Below the pieces are notes generated by a model, which saw only the letters and a list, made by a program, of their open reading frames with translations, had not been told where the DNA came from and ran no database searches. From positions 248,001 to 312,000 of the forward strand of contig NZ_NMQW01000023.1 in NCBI RefSeq assembly GCF_002234615.1: 64,000 bases of DNA, given 5' to 3'. Made by a program: the position numbers and the translations under genes. The stretch comes from Paenibacillus rigui (GTDB lineage: Bacteria > Bacillota > Bacilli > Paenibacillales > NBRC-103111). This document shows, in pieces, positions 53,446 through 63,119 of the stretch. The stretch's first letter is position 1. Each line of letters begins with the position of its first letter.

Positions 53446-55671
53446 TTAGGCGGAGCAGCTTACGCAGTCCTCGACTTCAAGGCTTTTATTGCGGACGTAG
53501 TAAACGGTTTTCAAGCCATTCTCCCATGCAGCCATGTACAGCTCAAGGAATTCCTTGGCCGAAAGCTCCGGCGTGATGTACAGGTTAAACGATTGCGCCT
53601 GGTCGATATGGCGTTGACGTGCACCTGCGGCTTTGATGCTCCACAATTGATCGATACGGTGTGCTTCCTTATAGAACCACATGGTTTCGGCATTCAAGTT
53701 CGGAGCGGTTTGCGGAATAACCGCATTTTTCTTTTCTTCTACGAAAAACTTGTTGAAGATCGGGTCAATCCCCGCCGTCGAGCCGGCGATCAACGAAGTC
53801 GAAGCGGTAGGAGCAATAGCGAACATCCAGCCGTTGCGTACACCGTACTCAGCAACCTGTTTTTTGAGCTCCAGCCATTCCGGGCTGTTATAGCCGCGGG
53901 ACTCGAAGTAAGTGCCGGTTTGCCATTCGCTGCCCTCGAACATACGGAACGCGCCTTTTTCCTTCGCGATTTCCATCGAGGCTTTGACCGCATAGAAGTT
54001 CATCCATTCGTACACTTCATCTGCTTTGACGACATGCTCGTCCGATTCCCACTGGATTTTCAACTGAGCGAGCATTTGATGATACCCGCTGGAGCCGAGG
54101 CCGACAGCACGGTATTTTTTATTCGTAATTTCCGCTTGCGGAATAGGATAGTAGTTCAAGTCGATGACGTTATCCATCATCCGCATTTGCGTTGTGACGA
54201 CACGCTCAATGTCTTCTTTCGTATATACACGGCCCAGGTTCAAGGAAGAAAGGTTGCACACGACGAAGTCGCCGCTCTTCACTTGGTTCGTAATGATGCC
54301 GTCCTCATGCTGCGTCTGGATCAGCTCGGTCGGGCTCATGTTCTGGCAAATCTCCGTGCACAGGTTGGAGCAGTAGATCATGCCGGCATGCTTGTTCGGA
54401 TTTGCACGGTTCACCGTATCACGGAAGAACAGGAACGGTGTACCCGTTTCGAACGAAGAAGTCATGATCCGCTTCATGATATCAATAGCAGGTACTTCCT
54501 CTTTGGAAATTTTGTCGTCCTTGACGCATTCCCAGTAACGGCGTTCCCACTCTTCGCCCCAGCTATCCTCGATGGAGTAGCCTTTGGCTTTGCGTACCTC
54601 GTGAGGATCGAACAAGTACCAGGTTCCGCGTTCTTGAACGGTTTTCATAAACAAATCAGGGATACACACGCCCGGGAAAATATCGTGCGCCTTCATGCGA
54701 TCGTCCCCGTTGTTCGTTTTCAAGTTCAGGAAGTCGAAAATATCTTTATGCCATACGTCGAGGTAAACGGCTACGGCACCGGAGCGAACACCCAGCTGAT
54801 CGACGGCGATCGCTGTGTTGTTGTAGTTTTTGATCCAAGGGATTACGCCGCCGGCGACGTTTTTGTAACCGCGAATGTTGGAGCCGCGGCTGCGCACTTT
54901 GCCGACATAGATCCCCATGCCGCCGCCATGCTTGGATACTTGCGCGAAGCTTTGGTCGACGTTGTAAATGCCCCACAGATTATCCGGAACGGTATCGATA
55001 AAGCAGCTGGAAAGCTGATGCAGCGGTTTACGCGCATTGGCCAGCGTCGGCGTAGCTACGGTCATTTCCAGGCTGCTGAGCACATCGTAGAACTGTTTGG
55101 CCCATTTCAGCTTGTCCGCTTCATTCATAGCCAAATGCATGGCAACACCCATGAACAGCTCTTGGGGAAGCTCAAGCACTTCTTTATCCAGGCCGCGGAT
55201 CAAATAACGGTCAGCCAATGTTTTGAGTCCGATATAGTTAAGGAGATAATCGCGTTCCGGCTTAATATAAGAGCCGAGCTCGTGAATCTCTTCCTTCGTA
55301 TAATGCTCCAATATGTAACGCCCGTACAGTCCCATATCTGTCAAATATGTGATGAGAGAGTAGAGGTCACCGTATCCGAAATGTCCGTATTTGCGGTTCA
55401 AACGGGCTTCTTTATACAAATCGTAGGCAAGCAGCTTGGCGGCAACATATTGCCAGCTCGGCTGTTCTACGCTTGTTTTTTCTACGGCTACTTGAATAAG
55501 AAGACGTTGGATCTCTTTCGTCGAAATCCCGTTGCGGAACAGCGGCAGCAGGGCGGTTTCAAGCTCCAGCGGATCGCATTCCGGGTAAGTCTCGCAAGCG
55601 AAGTCGATTACTTTTTTCATCTTTGAAAAAACTAACTCTTCTTGGGTACCGTCTCTTTTTACGATGATCAT
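53446..55671 (-). CDS. nrdA: Class Ia ribonucleotide reductase alpha subunit
   Basis: 741 residues. N-terminal ATP-cone (MIIVKRDGTQEELVFSK, about 1-90) for allosteric activity control; active-site cysteines in QLSSCFIDTV and VVCNLSSLNLG; NLCTEI carries the catalytic Asn-Cys-Glu; C-terminal redox pair in EDCVSCSA. It reduces ribonucleoside diphosphates using the radical from NrdB. The ATP-cone and C-tail identify NrdA rather than NrdE. AAAGGAG lies upstream of the ATG. Transcription starts far upstream (about 56000), with a structured leader and NrdR-box-like sites. Confidence 0.95.
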   Translation of the reverse strand: MIIVKRDGTQEELVFSKMKKVIDFACETYPECDPLELETALLPLFRNGISTKEIQRLLIQVAVEKTSVEQPSWQYVAAKLLAYDLYKEARLNRKYGHFGYGDLYSLITYLTDMGLYGRYILEHYTKEEIHELGSYIKPERDYLLNYIGLKTLADRYLIRGLDKEVLELPQELFMGVAMHLAMNEADKLKWAKQFYDVLSSLEMTVATPTLANARKPLHQLSSCFIDTVPDNLWGIYNVDQSFAQVSKHGGGMGIYVGKVRSRGSNIRGYKNVAGGVIPWIKNYNNTAIAVDQLGVRSGAVAVYLDVWHKDIFDFLNLKTNNGDDRMKAHDIFPGVCIPDLFMKTVQERGTWYLFDPHEVRKAKGYSIEDSWGEEWERRYWECVKDDKISKEEVPAIDIMKRIMTSSFETGTPFLFFRDTVNRANPNKHAGMIYCSNLCTEICQNMSPTELIQTQHEDGIITNQVKSGDFVVCNLSSLNLGRVYTKEDIERVVTTQMRMMDNVIDLNYYPIPQAEITNKKYRAVGLGSSGYHQMLAQLKIQWESDEHVVKADEVYEWMNFYAVKASMEIAKEKGAFRMFEGSEWQTGTYFESRGYNSPEWLELKKQVAEYGVRNGWMFAIAPTASTSLIAGSTAGIDPIFNKFFVEEKKNAVIPQTAPNLNAETMWFYKEAHRIDQLWSIKAAGARQRHIDQAQSFNLYITPELSAKEFLELYMAAWENGLKTVYYVRNKSLEVEDCVSCSA

Positions 55672-55753
55672 CTACAACTACTCCTTTTTTCGAGACAAGA
55701 TAGAAACTACTAAATACATGGCTATCTATGAAAGTTTTGAAAAAAACACAGGC

Positions 55754-55847
55754 AAATAAAAAGCATGAGGCTCATACCAGAGGGAGCCGTTCATGCTCTC
55801 TACCTAGACAAACGGGCACCGCCCTTTGCAGGACGGTGAATCCGTTT
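55754..55847 (-). promoter_or_regulatory. Leader hairpin plus intrinsic terminator ahead of nrdA (attenuator candidate)
   Basis: On the minus strand the leader forms hairpin 1 (55810-55847: AAACG, CACCG, CC pairing with GG, CGGTG, CGTTT, loop TGCAAA). Twelve bases later comes hairpin 2 (55762-55797: AGCATGA and GGCTC pairing with GAGCC and TCATGCT), followed by TTTTTATTT. Hairpin 2 is a textbook terminator located about 90 bases before the nrdA start, so readthrough must be controlled or partial. The class of RNA is not one I recognise. Confidence 0.6.
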
Positions 55848-55987
55848 ATTCATTCATTAAACTGAAGCTGCGTTGAAGAACTATCATGCTTATACTATGT
55901 CTTCATACTAAATCTGGGGAATTGCCGGCTGTAGCCGGGCTTTATGTAACGCATGTCGACGAAATATGTCGTGCATGGTTGTTATTT

Positions 55988-56044
55988 CCACAATATCTAG
56001 TTGTCTTTAAAGCCGTAAATTGAATTTACCTCAATATATGGTGT
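55988..56044 (-). promoter_or_regulatory. nrdA promoter with two NrdR-box-like operators
   Basis: Promoter on the minus strand: TTGAGG (56034-56029), 17-base spacer, TTTAAA (56011-56006). Two palindromic sites resemble the NrdR box (ACACnATATnTnGTGT): one at 56029-56044 (CCTCAATATATGGTGT), overlapping the -35, and one at 55988-56003 (CCACAATATCTAGTTG), at the start of the transcript. Their centres are 41 bp apart, about four helical turns. NrdR is the known ATP/dATP-sensing repressor of nrd genes. No gene is seen from 56045 to 56300. Confidence 0.65.
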
Positions 56045-56300
56045 CTGTCAATCTAATAATTTTCGACACGAAAGGTATCGCCGGGGGGAGGAAAACGGGC
56101 CAAAACAGGTTGTTTTCGGGGGATATCCGCTATTTTTCGGACATTTAGGGATCAAAAATGGGAGGGGAATTGTGGGAAAAATAGTCGCTTAGACCTACGC
56201 GCCAAACTATTGAAATAAACCTCTGTTCGAGGTCTTTTGAAAAGGAGCGGGTCACGCTGTAGAGACAGGTTGATCTGCCCAACGGAAACCGATTCATTGG

Positions 56301-56344
56301 AAAAAAGGAAGCTGCCCCCCTTATTCGCGCTTGGGAAGCAGCTT
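56301..56344 (-). terminator. Intrinsic terminator of the LtaS-like gene
   Basis: On the minus strand AAGCTGC...GCAGCTT arms, extended by TTCCC/GGGGG, end in TTTTTT. The stop codon at 56321 lies in the loop. Confidence 0.75.
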
Positions 56345-58201
56345 GACATACTCATCGGACATGCTCATGAGCCTCATGATGTAGTTATAATCTTTGCGAA
56401 AGGGGGTAAGATCTGTTACAGGCTGGAGCGAACGGATAGAAACCGCGGTGCCGTCGTCGAAGCCTTTGCCGGGGACGAATAAAATATCGTCGTTGAAAAA
56501 GGAGCCGGTAGGCAGATAGTATCGCATGCCGAATGCGTTTTTTTGAATGTTCAACAAATCCTGTCCGAAATGGATGAAGTTTTCGTCATCCAGCGAAATG
56601 CCCATCAAGTTGGCCAGCGTCGGCATGATGTCGAGCTGTCCGCCTACCCGGTCGATCGTCTGCCCCTGCGTTTGACCGGGAATATGGACGATCAGCGGAA
56701 TGTTGAACCGGGTAATGTATTCGTGATAAGGAATCCCCAGCTCTTGGCTCAACACCTTGGTATCGTTATCCTGCGGCTGCAGCCCAAAATGGTCACCGTA
56801 TGCTATAAGCACAGTGTTGTCCCACAGCCCGGCTGCCTTCAGCTTTTCAATCAATGTGCCGATCGCATAATCGGTATAGTTGATCGACAGCAGGTAGTCT
56901 CCCAGCTGCTTGCCCTCAACGGATGCCGGCAAGGTCATCTTGCGGCGGTCATCCGGAATTTTGAACGGGTAATGGCTGGACACGGTGATAAACTGGGCAT
57001 AAAACGGTTTGTTTTGCTTCTGCAGCTCCGTCAGCTTTTCGACCCCTACGCGGAATAGTTCCTCATCGGACGCCCCGAAGGAGTTGAAATGGTCGTCCGT
57101 GTAATTGGGCTTATCGTAGTAGCGTGTGAAGCCGAGCGCAGGATACAGCTTGTTGCGGTCCCAGAAATGCACCTCGTTCACATGGAACGTGTTAGCTTCA
57201 TACCCGCGCTCTTCCAGCAGCCTAGGCATGCTCGGCAATATGCGGTCTCCGTAGCCGGTGGACATCGGTATGGTGCCGGTAGGGTAGATCGATGTATTGG
57301 ACATGAACTCGGCATCCGAGGTGTTTCCTTGACCGACCTGCTGGAATACATGGGGGAAGTAAAAGCTTTCCGAAGCAAGCTTGTTCAGCACAGGCGTTAC
57401 TTCCTGGTTGTTGTAGTTCAGATGTATCGGGAAGTTCTGAAAGGCTTCCATTTGCAAAACAATCACATTGCGGCCCTGCTGGGAGCCAAAATAGGCCGGC
57501 TTGCCGCTTGTATCCGGCTGAATGCCGTAATTGAATCTCGTCTGGATGCGGCTGACGGCCAATACCGCCTGCTCGATACTTGTAAATTTGGATTCAGTGT
57601 CCTCCTTCATCCCTTTAAAAGCAACAGACATCTCGTAATTAAGCAGGCCCAGCTGTTCGGCCCGTACCAGCTCATTGGTGATGTTGTTGTCAGAGCGGAT
57701 GAAATAAACGGAAGCTCCCAGGCTGTTCAGCCAAAGCACGATCACTACGTACCTTCTAACCGCGCGTTCCTGCATCAGTCTGAAACGGCGAATACCCGGG
57801 ATCAGCTTCATCACGACAACCAGGATGAAATCCGCAAAAAACAAAAAGTCCTCCAAATGCAACGATGCCTTCACACTTGACGATATATGAATCAACTGTT
57901 TGATCTCAGCGATGGCCGTGTAGGTAACGACAGAACCGAAATGCTCAAAGTAAAGGGTTGCAGCAAGAAAAATAAGGGAAAGGATGAAATTAAGCCCCCA
58001 ATAGGCGCCTTTTTTCATCCTTCTCGGGAAGACCAGCTCGAACAAGCTTGTCAGCACAAGCACGCTTGCCAAGTCGACCAGCCACCACTTCAAATCGACG
58101 GTTTTGAACAAAAACAGTCGAAGCAAGCCCAGCTTCAACCATAGTAAAAGAGAGAAGATGGCATAGGGGCTTCTCCAAATTTGATTTTTTGTATTTTGCA
58201 T
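56321..58201 (-). CDS. LtaS-like phosphoglycerol transferase (sulfatase fold)
   Basis: 626 residues. Five membrane helices in the first 170 residues, then an extracellular sulfatase-fold domain: metal ligand Glu252 (VLQMEAFQNFP), nucleophile Thr294 (GQGNTSDAEFM), HVNEVHFWDRN, ITVSSHYPF and AYGDHFGLQP. These are the catalytic features of lipoteichoic-acid synthase and its paralogues (YfnI, YqgS, YvgJ), which transfer glycerol phosphate from phosphatidylglycerol to build LTA. Which paralogue this is cannot be told. GGAGG lies ten bases before the ATG. Monocistronic. Confidence 0.9.
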   Translation of the reverse strand: MQNTKNQIWRSPYAIFSLLLWLKLGLLRLFLFKTVDLKWWLVDLASVLVLTSLFELVFPRRMKKGAYWGLNFILSLIFLAATLYFEHFGSVVTYTAIAEIKQLIHISSSVKASLHLEDFLFFADFILVVVMKLIPGIRRFRLMQERAVRRYVVIVLWLNSLGASVYFIRSDNNITNELVRAEQLGLLNYEMSVAFKGMKEDTESKFTSIEQAVLAVSRIQTRFNYGIQPDTSGKPAYFGSQQGRNVIVLQMEAFQNFPIHLNYNNQEVTPVLNKLASESFYFPHVFQQVGQGNTSDAEFMSNTSIYPTGTIPMSTGYGDRILPSMPRLLEERGYEANTFHVNEVHFWDRNKLYPALGFTRYYDKPNYTDDHFNSFGASDEELFRVGVEKLTELQKQNKPFYAQFITVSSHYPFKIPDDRRKMTLPASVEGKQLGDYLLSINYTDYAIGTLIEKLKAAGLWDNTVLIAYGDHFGLQPQDNDTKVLSQELGIPYHEYITRFNIPLIVHIPGQTQGQTIDRVGGQLDIMPTLANLMGISLDDENFIHFGQDLLNIQKNAFGMRYYLPTGSFFNDDILFVPGKGFDDGTAVSIRSLQPVTDLTPFRKDYNYIMRLMSMSDEYVKLLPKRE

Positions 58202-58433
58202 TCCTGCAGGGCCTCCAGTAAGGTTTCAATTCAACCCGTCGCCGACTTATTTTTATCCTCATTCATTGACGTTTTATTGCCGATATAAACCTGGCAGCAA
58301 AAGTATGACAGTCCCGTGAAAAATTTGGTTTGCTCCCCGGGAATATGCTAAAGTAAGAAAAGCTTATGCACCAAATTGCCTATATTCAATATATGTTCGT
58401 ACCATCGATTCCTTTTGGAGGAGGTTGAACCCG

Positions 58434-58844
58434 ATGAAGCCGACTTATTTTACGATAAGTGAAGCAAACGCGATGCTGCCTATCGTCAAGCTCGAATTGG
58501 AAAAGCTCCAGGCCATCAAGCAGGAGTTTAGAGAAAAATATGAACAGCTCCGGCAATTAAAGGCGTACCACCGCGAATACGGTGTTGTTTCCGAGGAGGG
58601 GGATCCGTATTTTACGCTGGAATGCGAGATGGACTTTTTGCAGGTGGAAGGTAATACACTACTACAAAGCTTTGAACTGAAGGGCGTACAGCTGAAGGAT
58701 CTGGATACCGGTCTGATCGATTTTCCGGCCATGATTGACGGGGAGGAAGTGCTGCTCTGCTGGCGCCAGGGCGAGGAACGTGTGGAACATTATCACGGCT
58801 TGTACGATGGTTTTGCAGGAAGGAAACGGCTGAGCGGAGACTGA
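58434..58844 (+). CDS. DUF2203 family protein
   Basis: About 136 residues: an N-terminal coiled coil (YFTISEANAMLPIVKLELEK) and a C-terminal LKDLDTGLIDFPA followed by EVLLCWRQGEE, which are the DUF2203 signature. Function unknown. GGAGGAGG lies nine bases before ATG 58434; a TTG three codons upstream is also in frame. It precedes the CopC-CopD gene by 59 bases on the same strand. Confidence 0.85.
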   Translation: MKPTYFTISEANAMLPIVKLELEKLQAIKQEFREKYEQLRQLKAYHREYGVVSEEGDPYFTLECEMDFLQVEGNTLLQSFELKGVQLKDLDTGLIDFPAMIDGEEVLLCWRQGEERVEHYHGLYDGFAGRKRLSGD

Positions 58845-58903
58845 TTTGTTTCCATGCCGTCATCTCCGAGTATTGGGAGCGTCTGTAAGGAGGATTTGTA
58901 ATC

Positions 58904-60574
58904 ATGGGCTTGCTCATCAGGCCGGAACGGGAGCACGGGTATTCAATGCGTTGGTTGAAGCTGTCGCTTGCCGTTTTACTGGCCGTACTATGTATGATAA
59001 CGATACCTCACCAAGTGTCCGCTCATGCGACATTGGTAGAGTCGGTGCCCGCAGCCAATGCGGAGCTGGACCAAGCACCCTCTCAGGTGGTGCTGACGTT
59101 TAATGAAAGACTGGAAGACGGCGCTTTCTATATTCGAGTGCTGGATACCAACAAGAAGCCGGTTACGGCAGCCAAGGCAGAGTTGAACGCAAATCATACG
59201 GCATTACAGCTTCATCTGCCCTCATTGGCGAAGGGCAACTACCTGGTAACCTACCATGTAATTTCGGCCGACGGACATCCAATTGACGGTACGTATTTAT
59301 TCGCGGTTGGCCAGCCGATCAGCGCTGCTCCTGTCGATACGTCTGGGGGGGCGAATCACCTTCATTCCAATGGGCTAAGCACAGGCTTAAGCTTTGAGGA
59401 TGCCGTTCAGTTTATTTCAAGGGTTTTCTATTACATGGCCATGCTTGCATTCACAGGCTGGCTGCTCTGGCAGCGGTTGGCTCCGGGTCGAAGTGCCGCC
59501 GTCCGAACGTATCTCATGGGCTGGGCTGGACAGCTGCAGCGCATTTATTTAATCGTATTCATCTTTTTTATGTTTACTCATGTATACGCTTTGATCGGTG
59601 ACGGCGGAGCGGACGCCCTACAGGCTATTTTTACCAGCACGGGTGCGGGTTATATCTGGATAGCCTCATTGCTCCTGTCACTTCTCGGATTCGTGGTTTT
59701 GTACCGGAGTCTGTGGATTGATATCCTGTGGGCGGCGAGCATCTGGCTGACCAAAAGCCTGAACGGTCATGCCTCCGTATTCGAGCCCAAAGCACAGACG
59801 ATCGTGCTTGACATGCTTCACTTGGCCGCGGCTGCCCTGTGGGTAGGAGGGCTGGTCATGCTTCTGGTGCTGTGGCGTAAGGACAGGGAGGAGGGACTTG
59901 CCTTCTTTCCCCGGTTCTCGGCGACAGCCTTATATTCCATCGTCCTGCTGATGGTAACCGGTGTTTTGTCGGTACTGATCTTTTTGCCGAATCTTACATA
60001 TATTATTGAAACCGAATGGGGACAGCTTCTTCTTGCCAAAAGCGCACTCGTCCTTCTCGTTGTTGTGACGGGTATGATTCTTCGCAGCATATACCGTAAA
60101 CGCAGGCTGAAGCAGACGGCGCTTTTTCTTGGCACAGATGCTGTGCTTGCTGTTCTGATTGTCGGGATCGTCGGGATCTTCACATATTTGACGCCGCTGC
60201 CTTCCAATAAGCCGTTAAACTGGCACGTCATGGGCGAGAAAATTCATATGACCGCCCAAATTACGCCGAATGTTCCCGGAGTGAACGATTTTACGGTGAA
60301 GGTGTGGCTTCCTGAGAAGCTGGGCAAACCGAAGCAGATCCTCATGAAGCTTCAGGATGCCAAGGCTTCTGAGATTGCACCGCTGGAAGTACCGCTCGTC
60401 TGGACAGAGGATAAGAGCGGCGTGCCCGAGGACTCATACGGCGGCCTTTCCAAATATATGTACACAGCACGCGGCGCCTATCTTCCTTACGCTGGATATT
60501 GGAACGTAGAAATTCGCGTGATGGACAGCAATGATGATGAGACGGTGTACAATAAGCAAATCCGGCTCTTTTAA
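58904..60574 (+). CDS. CopC-CopD fusion copper-resistance/uptake protein (YcnJ-like)
   Basis: 556 residues. A signal peptide is cut before HATLVESVPAANAEL, the N-terminal His of the CopC domain (about 42-135) that binds copper. A membrane region of eight helices, CopD (about 165-430), and a C-terminal extracellular YtkA-like domain (about 440-556) follow. This is the layout of B. subtilis YcnJ, a copper importer. AGGAGG lies ten bases before ATG 58904. The methionine clusters of CopC are modest here. It ends before a terminator shared with the convergent MFS gene. Confidence 0.9.
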   Translation: MGLLIRPEREHGYSMRWLKLSLAVLLAVLCMITIPHQVSAHATLVESVPAANAELDQAPSQVVLTFNERLEDGAFYIRVLDTNKKPVTAAKAELNANHTALQLHLPSLAKGNYLVTYHVISADGHPIDGTYLFAVGQPISAAPVDTSGGANHLHSNGLSTGLSFEDAVQFISRVFYYMAMLAFTGWLLWQRLAPGRSAAVRTYLMGWAGQLQRIYLIVFIFFMFTHVYALIGDGGADALQAIFTSTGAGYIWIASLLLSLLGFVVLYRSLWIDILWAASIWLTKSLNGHASVFEPKAQTIVLDMLHLAAAALWVGGLVMLLVLWRKDREEGLAFFPRFSATALYSIVLLMVTGVLSVLIFLPNLTYIIETEWGQLLLAKSALVLLVVVTGMILRSIYRKRRLKQTALFLGTDAVLAVLIVGIVGIFTYLTPLPSNKPLNWHVMGEKIHMTAQITPNVPGVNDFTVKVWLPEKLGKPKQILMKLQDAKASEIAPLEVPLVWTEDKSGVPEDSYGGLSKYMYTARGAYLPYAGYWNVEIRVMDSNDDETVYNKQIRLF

Positions 60575-60580
60575 TAGAAA

Positions 60581-60650
60581 CAAAAAACAAAGCCGCACTT
60601 TCCTCGCGCCCTAGGGGTTTAACCTTCGGGACGAGAGAGAGTGCGGCTTT
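60581..60650 (-). terminator. Intrinsic terminator of the MFS gene
   Basis: AAAGCCGCACT/AGTGCGGCTTT, a perfect 11-bp stem extended inward by CTCG/CGAG and CCC/GGG, followed by TTTTTT on the minus strand. It may also serve the convergent CopC-CopD gene. Confidence 0.75.
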
Positions 60651-60716
60651 GCTGTGTAGTGGAGGATATTCTGGAGGCGTGCTTGTTTTGTGAAACAATG
60701 TTGCAGCAGCGGAGCC

Positions 60717-61898
60717 TCAGCCTCTGGCTTGCTGCATGACGCTGGCGGTTTCCGCCTCCGTCTCTTCGGCAGCACGGTAGCTGAAATAGAAGAACAAACG
60801 GGTGATGCCGATGACGATGAAGCAGCCCCAGATAGGGAGAATCGCGAGAAGAGCGCCGGCCACTAAAGCGCCGATCCCGTTGCCCGCATTCATCACAAGC
60901 TGGAAATCCGAGAAATAGGCCATCTCCTTGCGATGCTTGGCCGCTTCCTTCATCATGATCGTTTGGGAGGATACTTCATGCACGGCGAGACAAACTCCGA
61001 CCCAGCCTTGAATGACGAACAGCAGCCAGAACGAATGAATGAACCCGTAAGGCAGCACGGCCAGCGCCATGCCGATCACCGCGACACCATATACCTTCAT
61101 CATGCCGAAACGCTCCATGCAGCGTCTGGCTACCGGAAGCAGCAGGGAGGAGACGATGCCGGCAATGACCACGAAATAAGCAATTTGAGAATTGCTCAGC
61201 TTCAACACATTGACATGGTAAATGACGAACAGCGGGGCCACCATTGCAATGCCGACGTTGTTCAAGCCCATCCACCATGTCCGACGGTCACACTCTTGGA
61301 GCGGGCGCATCCAGGTGAACCGGATTTTTTTCTTCTCTTTGGGAGCCAGCTCAGCAATTAACGACATCCCCGCGAAGGTTGCGAAGCAGCCGATCAGCAT
61401 GGAGATGACATAGTTTTTCGGGAACATCCAGTTATAGGCATCCAGAAAATAACCGATACCGAAGCTGCCAAAGGTCACGATGATGATTCCGATAATTTTA
61501 TTATTGCTGAAAATGCGCGGGAATTCGTTGGCCGGTATCCATTTGCGCATGATCGCGGGCTGCTGCGCTCCCGTCACCATGACGGACACGGCGTTGATGG
61601 ACCAGAAAAACAGCAGATAAGGGATCGGATTCGGCAGCAGCACGGAGAATGCCATACAAAGGAAGGCGAATTGACGTATATAGCCGCTCGTAAGAAAAAC
61701 ACCTCTGGTTACCGGGAGCTGTCGTGTAAGAAACGCCAACGACAGCGCGCAGAACAGAGGTGGAAGCGAATTCGATAAAGCAATCTCAAAATTGCTTGCG
61801 CCCAGACGGGCGATAAGCACCTGCAGGAAAGTAAAGAAAGTGACGCTTTTCATATTCTGTAACGCGGCATCCAAATAAATTCGGGTCGATAGCTTCAT
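60717..61898 (-). CDS. MFS transporter of unknown substrate
   Basis: About 393 residues, twelve helices. Cytoplasmic loops are basic (LAPKEKKKIRFTWMR) and RRCMERFGMMKVYGV fits the loop between helices 8 and 9. ATG 61898 has AAGAAGG upstream; an ATG at 61955 would add 19 residues (PEPIPLPEKEG) but has no SD. Substrate unknown. Confidence 0.82.
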   Translation of the reverse strand: MKLSTRIYLDAALQNMKSVTFFTFLQVLIARLGASNFEIALSNSLPPLFCALSLAFLTRQLPVTRGVFLTSGYIRQFAFLCMAFSVLLPNPIPYLLFFWSINAVSVMVTGAQQPAIMRKWIPANEFPRIFSNNKIIGIIIVTFGSFGIGYFLDAYNWMFPKNYVISMLIGCFATFAGMSLIAELAPKEKKKIRFTWMRPLQECDRRTWWMGLNNVGIAMVAPLFVIYHVNVLKLSNSQIAYFVVIAGIVSSLLLPVARRCMERFGMMKVYGVAVIGMALAVLPYGFIHSFWLLFVIQGWVGVCLAVHEVSSQTIMMKEAAKHRKEMAYFSDFQLVMNAGNGIGALVAGALLAILPIWGCFIVIGITRLFFYFSYRAAEETEAETASVMQQARG

Positions 61899-62042
61899 CG
61901 GTCTCAAGCCTTCTTTCTCTGGCAGCGGAATCGGTTCCGGTTTGATTGAGTTCATCGATTAGCATATCGCGTTATCGGATGGAATTACATGAACGGTCCT
62001 GTGTAAAAACATGGATTATCTTGCTCAAGCTTCTCCGCCATC

Positions 62043-62963
62043 TTAGTCCTTCCAGCTTTGTTTATGTAAATCGGATACATATTCTGCAGCCGCGGCGTTA
62101 GAGATGACTTGCTCCGGGCTCTTGCAGCCGGGAATGACGGCGGTAACGGCCGGATGCTTCAGGCACCACGCCAATGACCAAGTAGCCATATCCATCCCCT
62201 GCGGTACTTCATTCTCGCGGATACGCTGAACCTCCTCCAGCTTGGCGATGGTCTGCTCCCGGTCGTGGCGCTGACGCACGTCATTATCTCCGAAGACGGC
62301 ACCCGGCTTATATTTGCCGCTCAAATAACCGCTGGCAAGCGGTACGCGGGCCAATACGCCAAGATCCTGCTCTTCGCAGGAAGGAAATACGCGCTCTTCG
62401 GGTTTACGGTCCAACCGGTTGTACACCACTTGAATGACCTGGGAGCCCACTTTGCGGGAGGCAGCCGTCTGGTGCAAGTTATCGTTGCTTCCGATTGACG
62501 TGCCCAAATGACGGATTTTCCCCGCTTGCACCTGCTTATCTAATAAAGTCCATAGCTCATCTTGATCGAATGCTTCATCGGAGCCGGAATGAAATTGATA
62601 CACATCAATATAATCGGTTTGCAAAGACTTCAGCGATGCATCGAGCTGGTCCAATACTTCCTGTGGGGACCAATGCTGTGTCCGTTCCTGGTGGCCGTGG
62701 AAATGGTGACCGAATTTCGTCGCGATAACCCAATCCTCCCGGCGCCGGCGAGCCATATAGTTCCCAATCAAGGCTTCCGAAGTATGATCGCCATAGCATT
62801 CGGCCGTATCGATGAGATTTATTCCGGAGGCTTGCGCTTGATCCAGAATAGCATCGGCTTCGTCTTGTGTGAACGCTTTACCCCATTCGCCGCCAAACTG
62901 CCACGTACCGACTCCAATGACAGACACCTTCACATTCGTGCTTCCCAATCTGCGGTATTTCAT
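62043..62963 (-). CDS. Aldo/keto reductase
   Basis: 306 residues, a TIM-barrel AKR with the full tetrad: Asp52 and Tyr57 (LIDTAECYGDH), Lys83 (VIATKFGHH) and His125 (DVYQFHSGSD). NADPH-binding C-terminal AVIPGCKSPEQVISN is present. Resembles the general-stress AKRs of the YhdN/IolS type. GGGAGGGAA lies near the ATG. Monocistronic; no clear terminator seen. Confidence 0.9.
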   Translation of the reverse strand: MKYRRLGSTNVKVSVIGVGTWQFGGEWGKAFTQDEADAILDQAQASGINLIDTAECYGDHTSEALIGNYMARRRREDWVIATKFGHHFHGHQERTQHWSPQEVLDQLDASLKSLQTDYIDVYQFHSGSDEAFDQDELWTLLDKQVQAGKIRHLGTSIGSNDNLHQTAASRKVGSQVIQVVYNRLDRKPEERVFPSCEEQDLGVLARVPLASGYLSGKYKPGAVFGDNDVRQRHDREQTIAKLEEVQRIRENEVPQGMDMATWSLAWCLKHPAVTAVIPGCKSPEQVISNAAAAEYVSDLHKQSWKD

Positions 62964-63119
62964 TGCTTTTTCCCTCCCTGCTATTGGATGAGTTCATGTA
63001 TTATTGTAACGACTGTGCGGGAGGGAAGTCAAAGAGACTTGATTCCGGTGCTCATTTGGAATAAAATGTTGCCTGCATATCCAAATTATAATAAAGGCAA
63101 GTTAAGGGGGACATCCAAT

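Noticed and set aside
53593-55626. 677-codon open frame antisense to nrdA
   Set aside because: It is the complement-frame shadow of the highly conserved nrdA, with no SD, no recognisable domain and typical reverse-frame composition.
55754-55900. T-box, cobalamin or c-di-GMP riboswitch ahead of nrdA
   Set aside because: The T-box core, the cobalamin box and the GEMM 5' half are not found by eye; kept only as an unclassified leader.
62562-63119. Long N-terminal extension of the lipoprotein gene
   Set aside because: Antisense to the aldo/keto reductase; the signal peptide and SD place the start at 63120.
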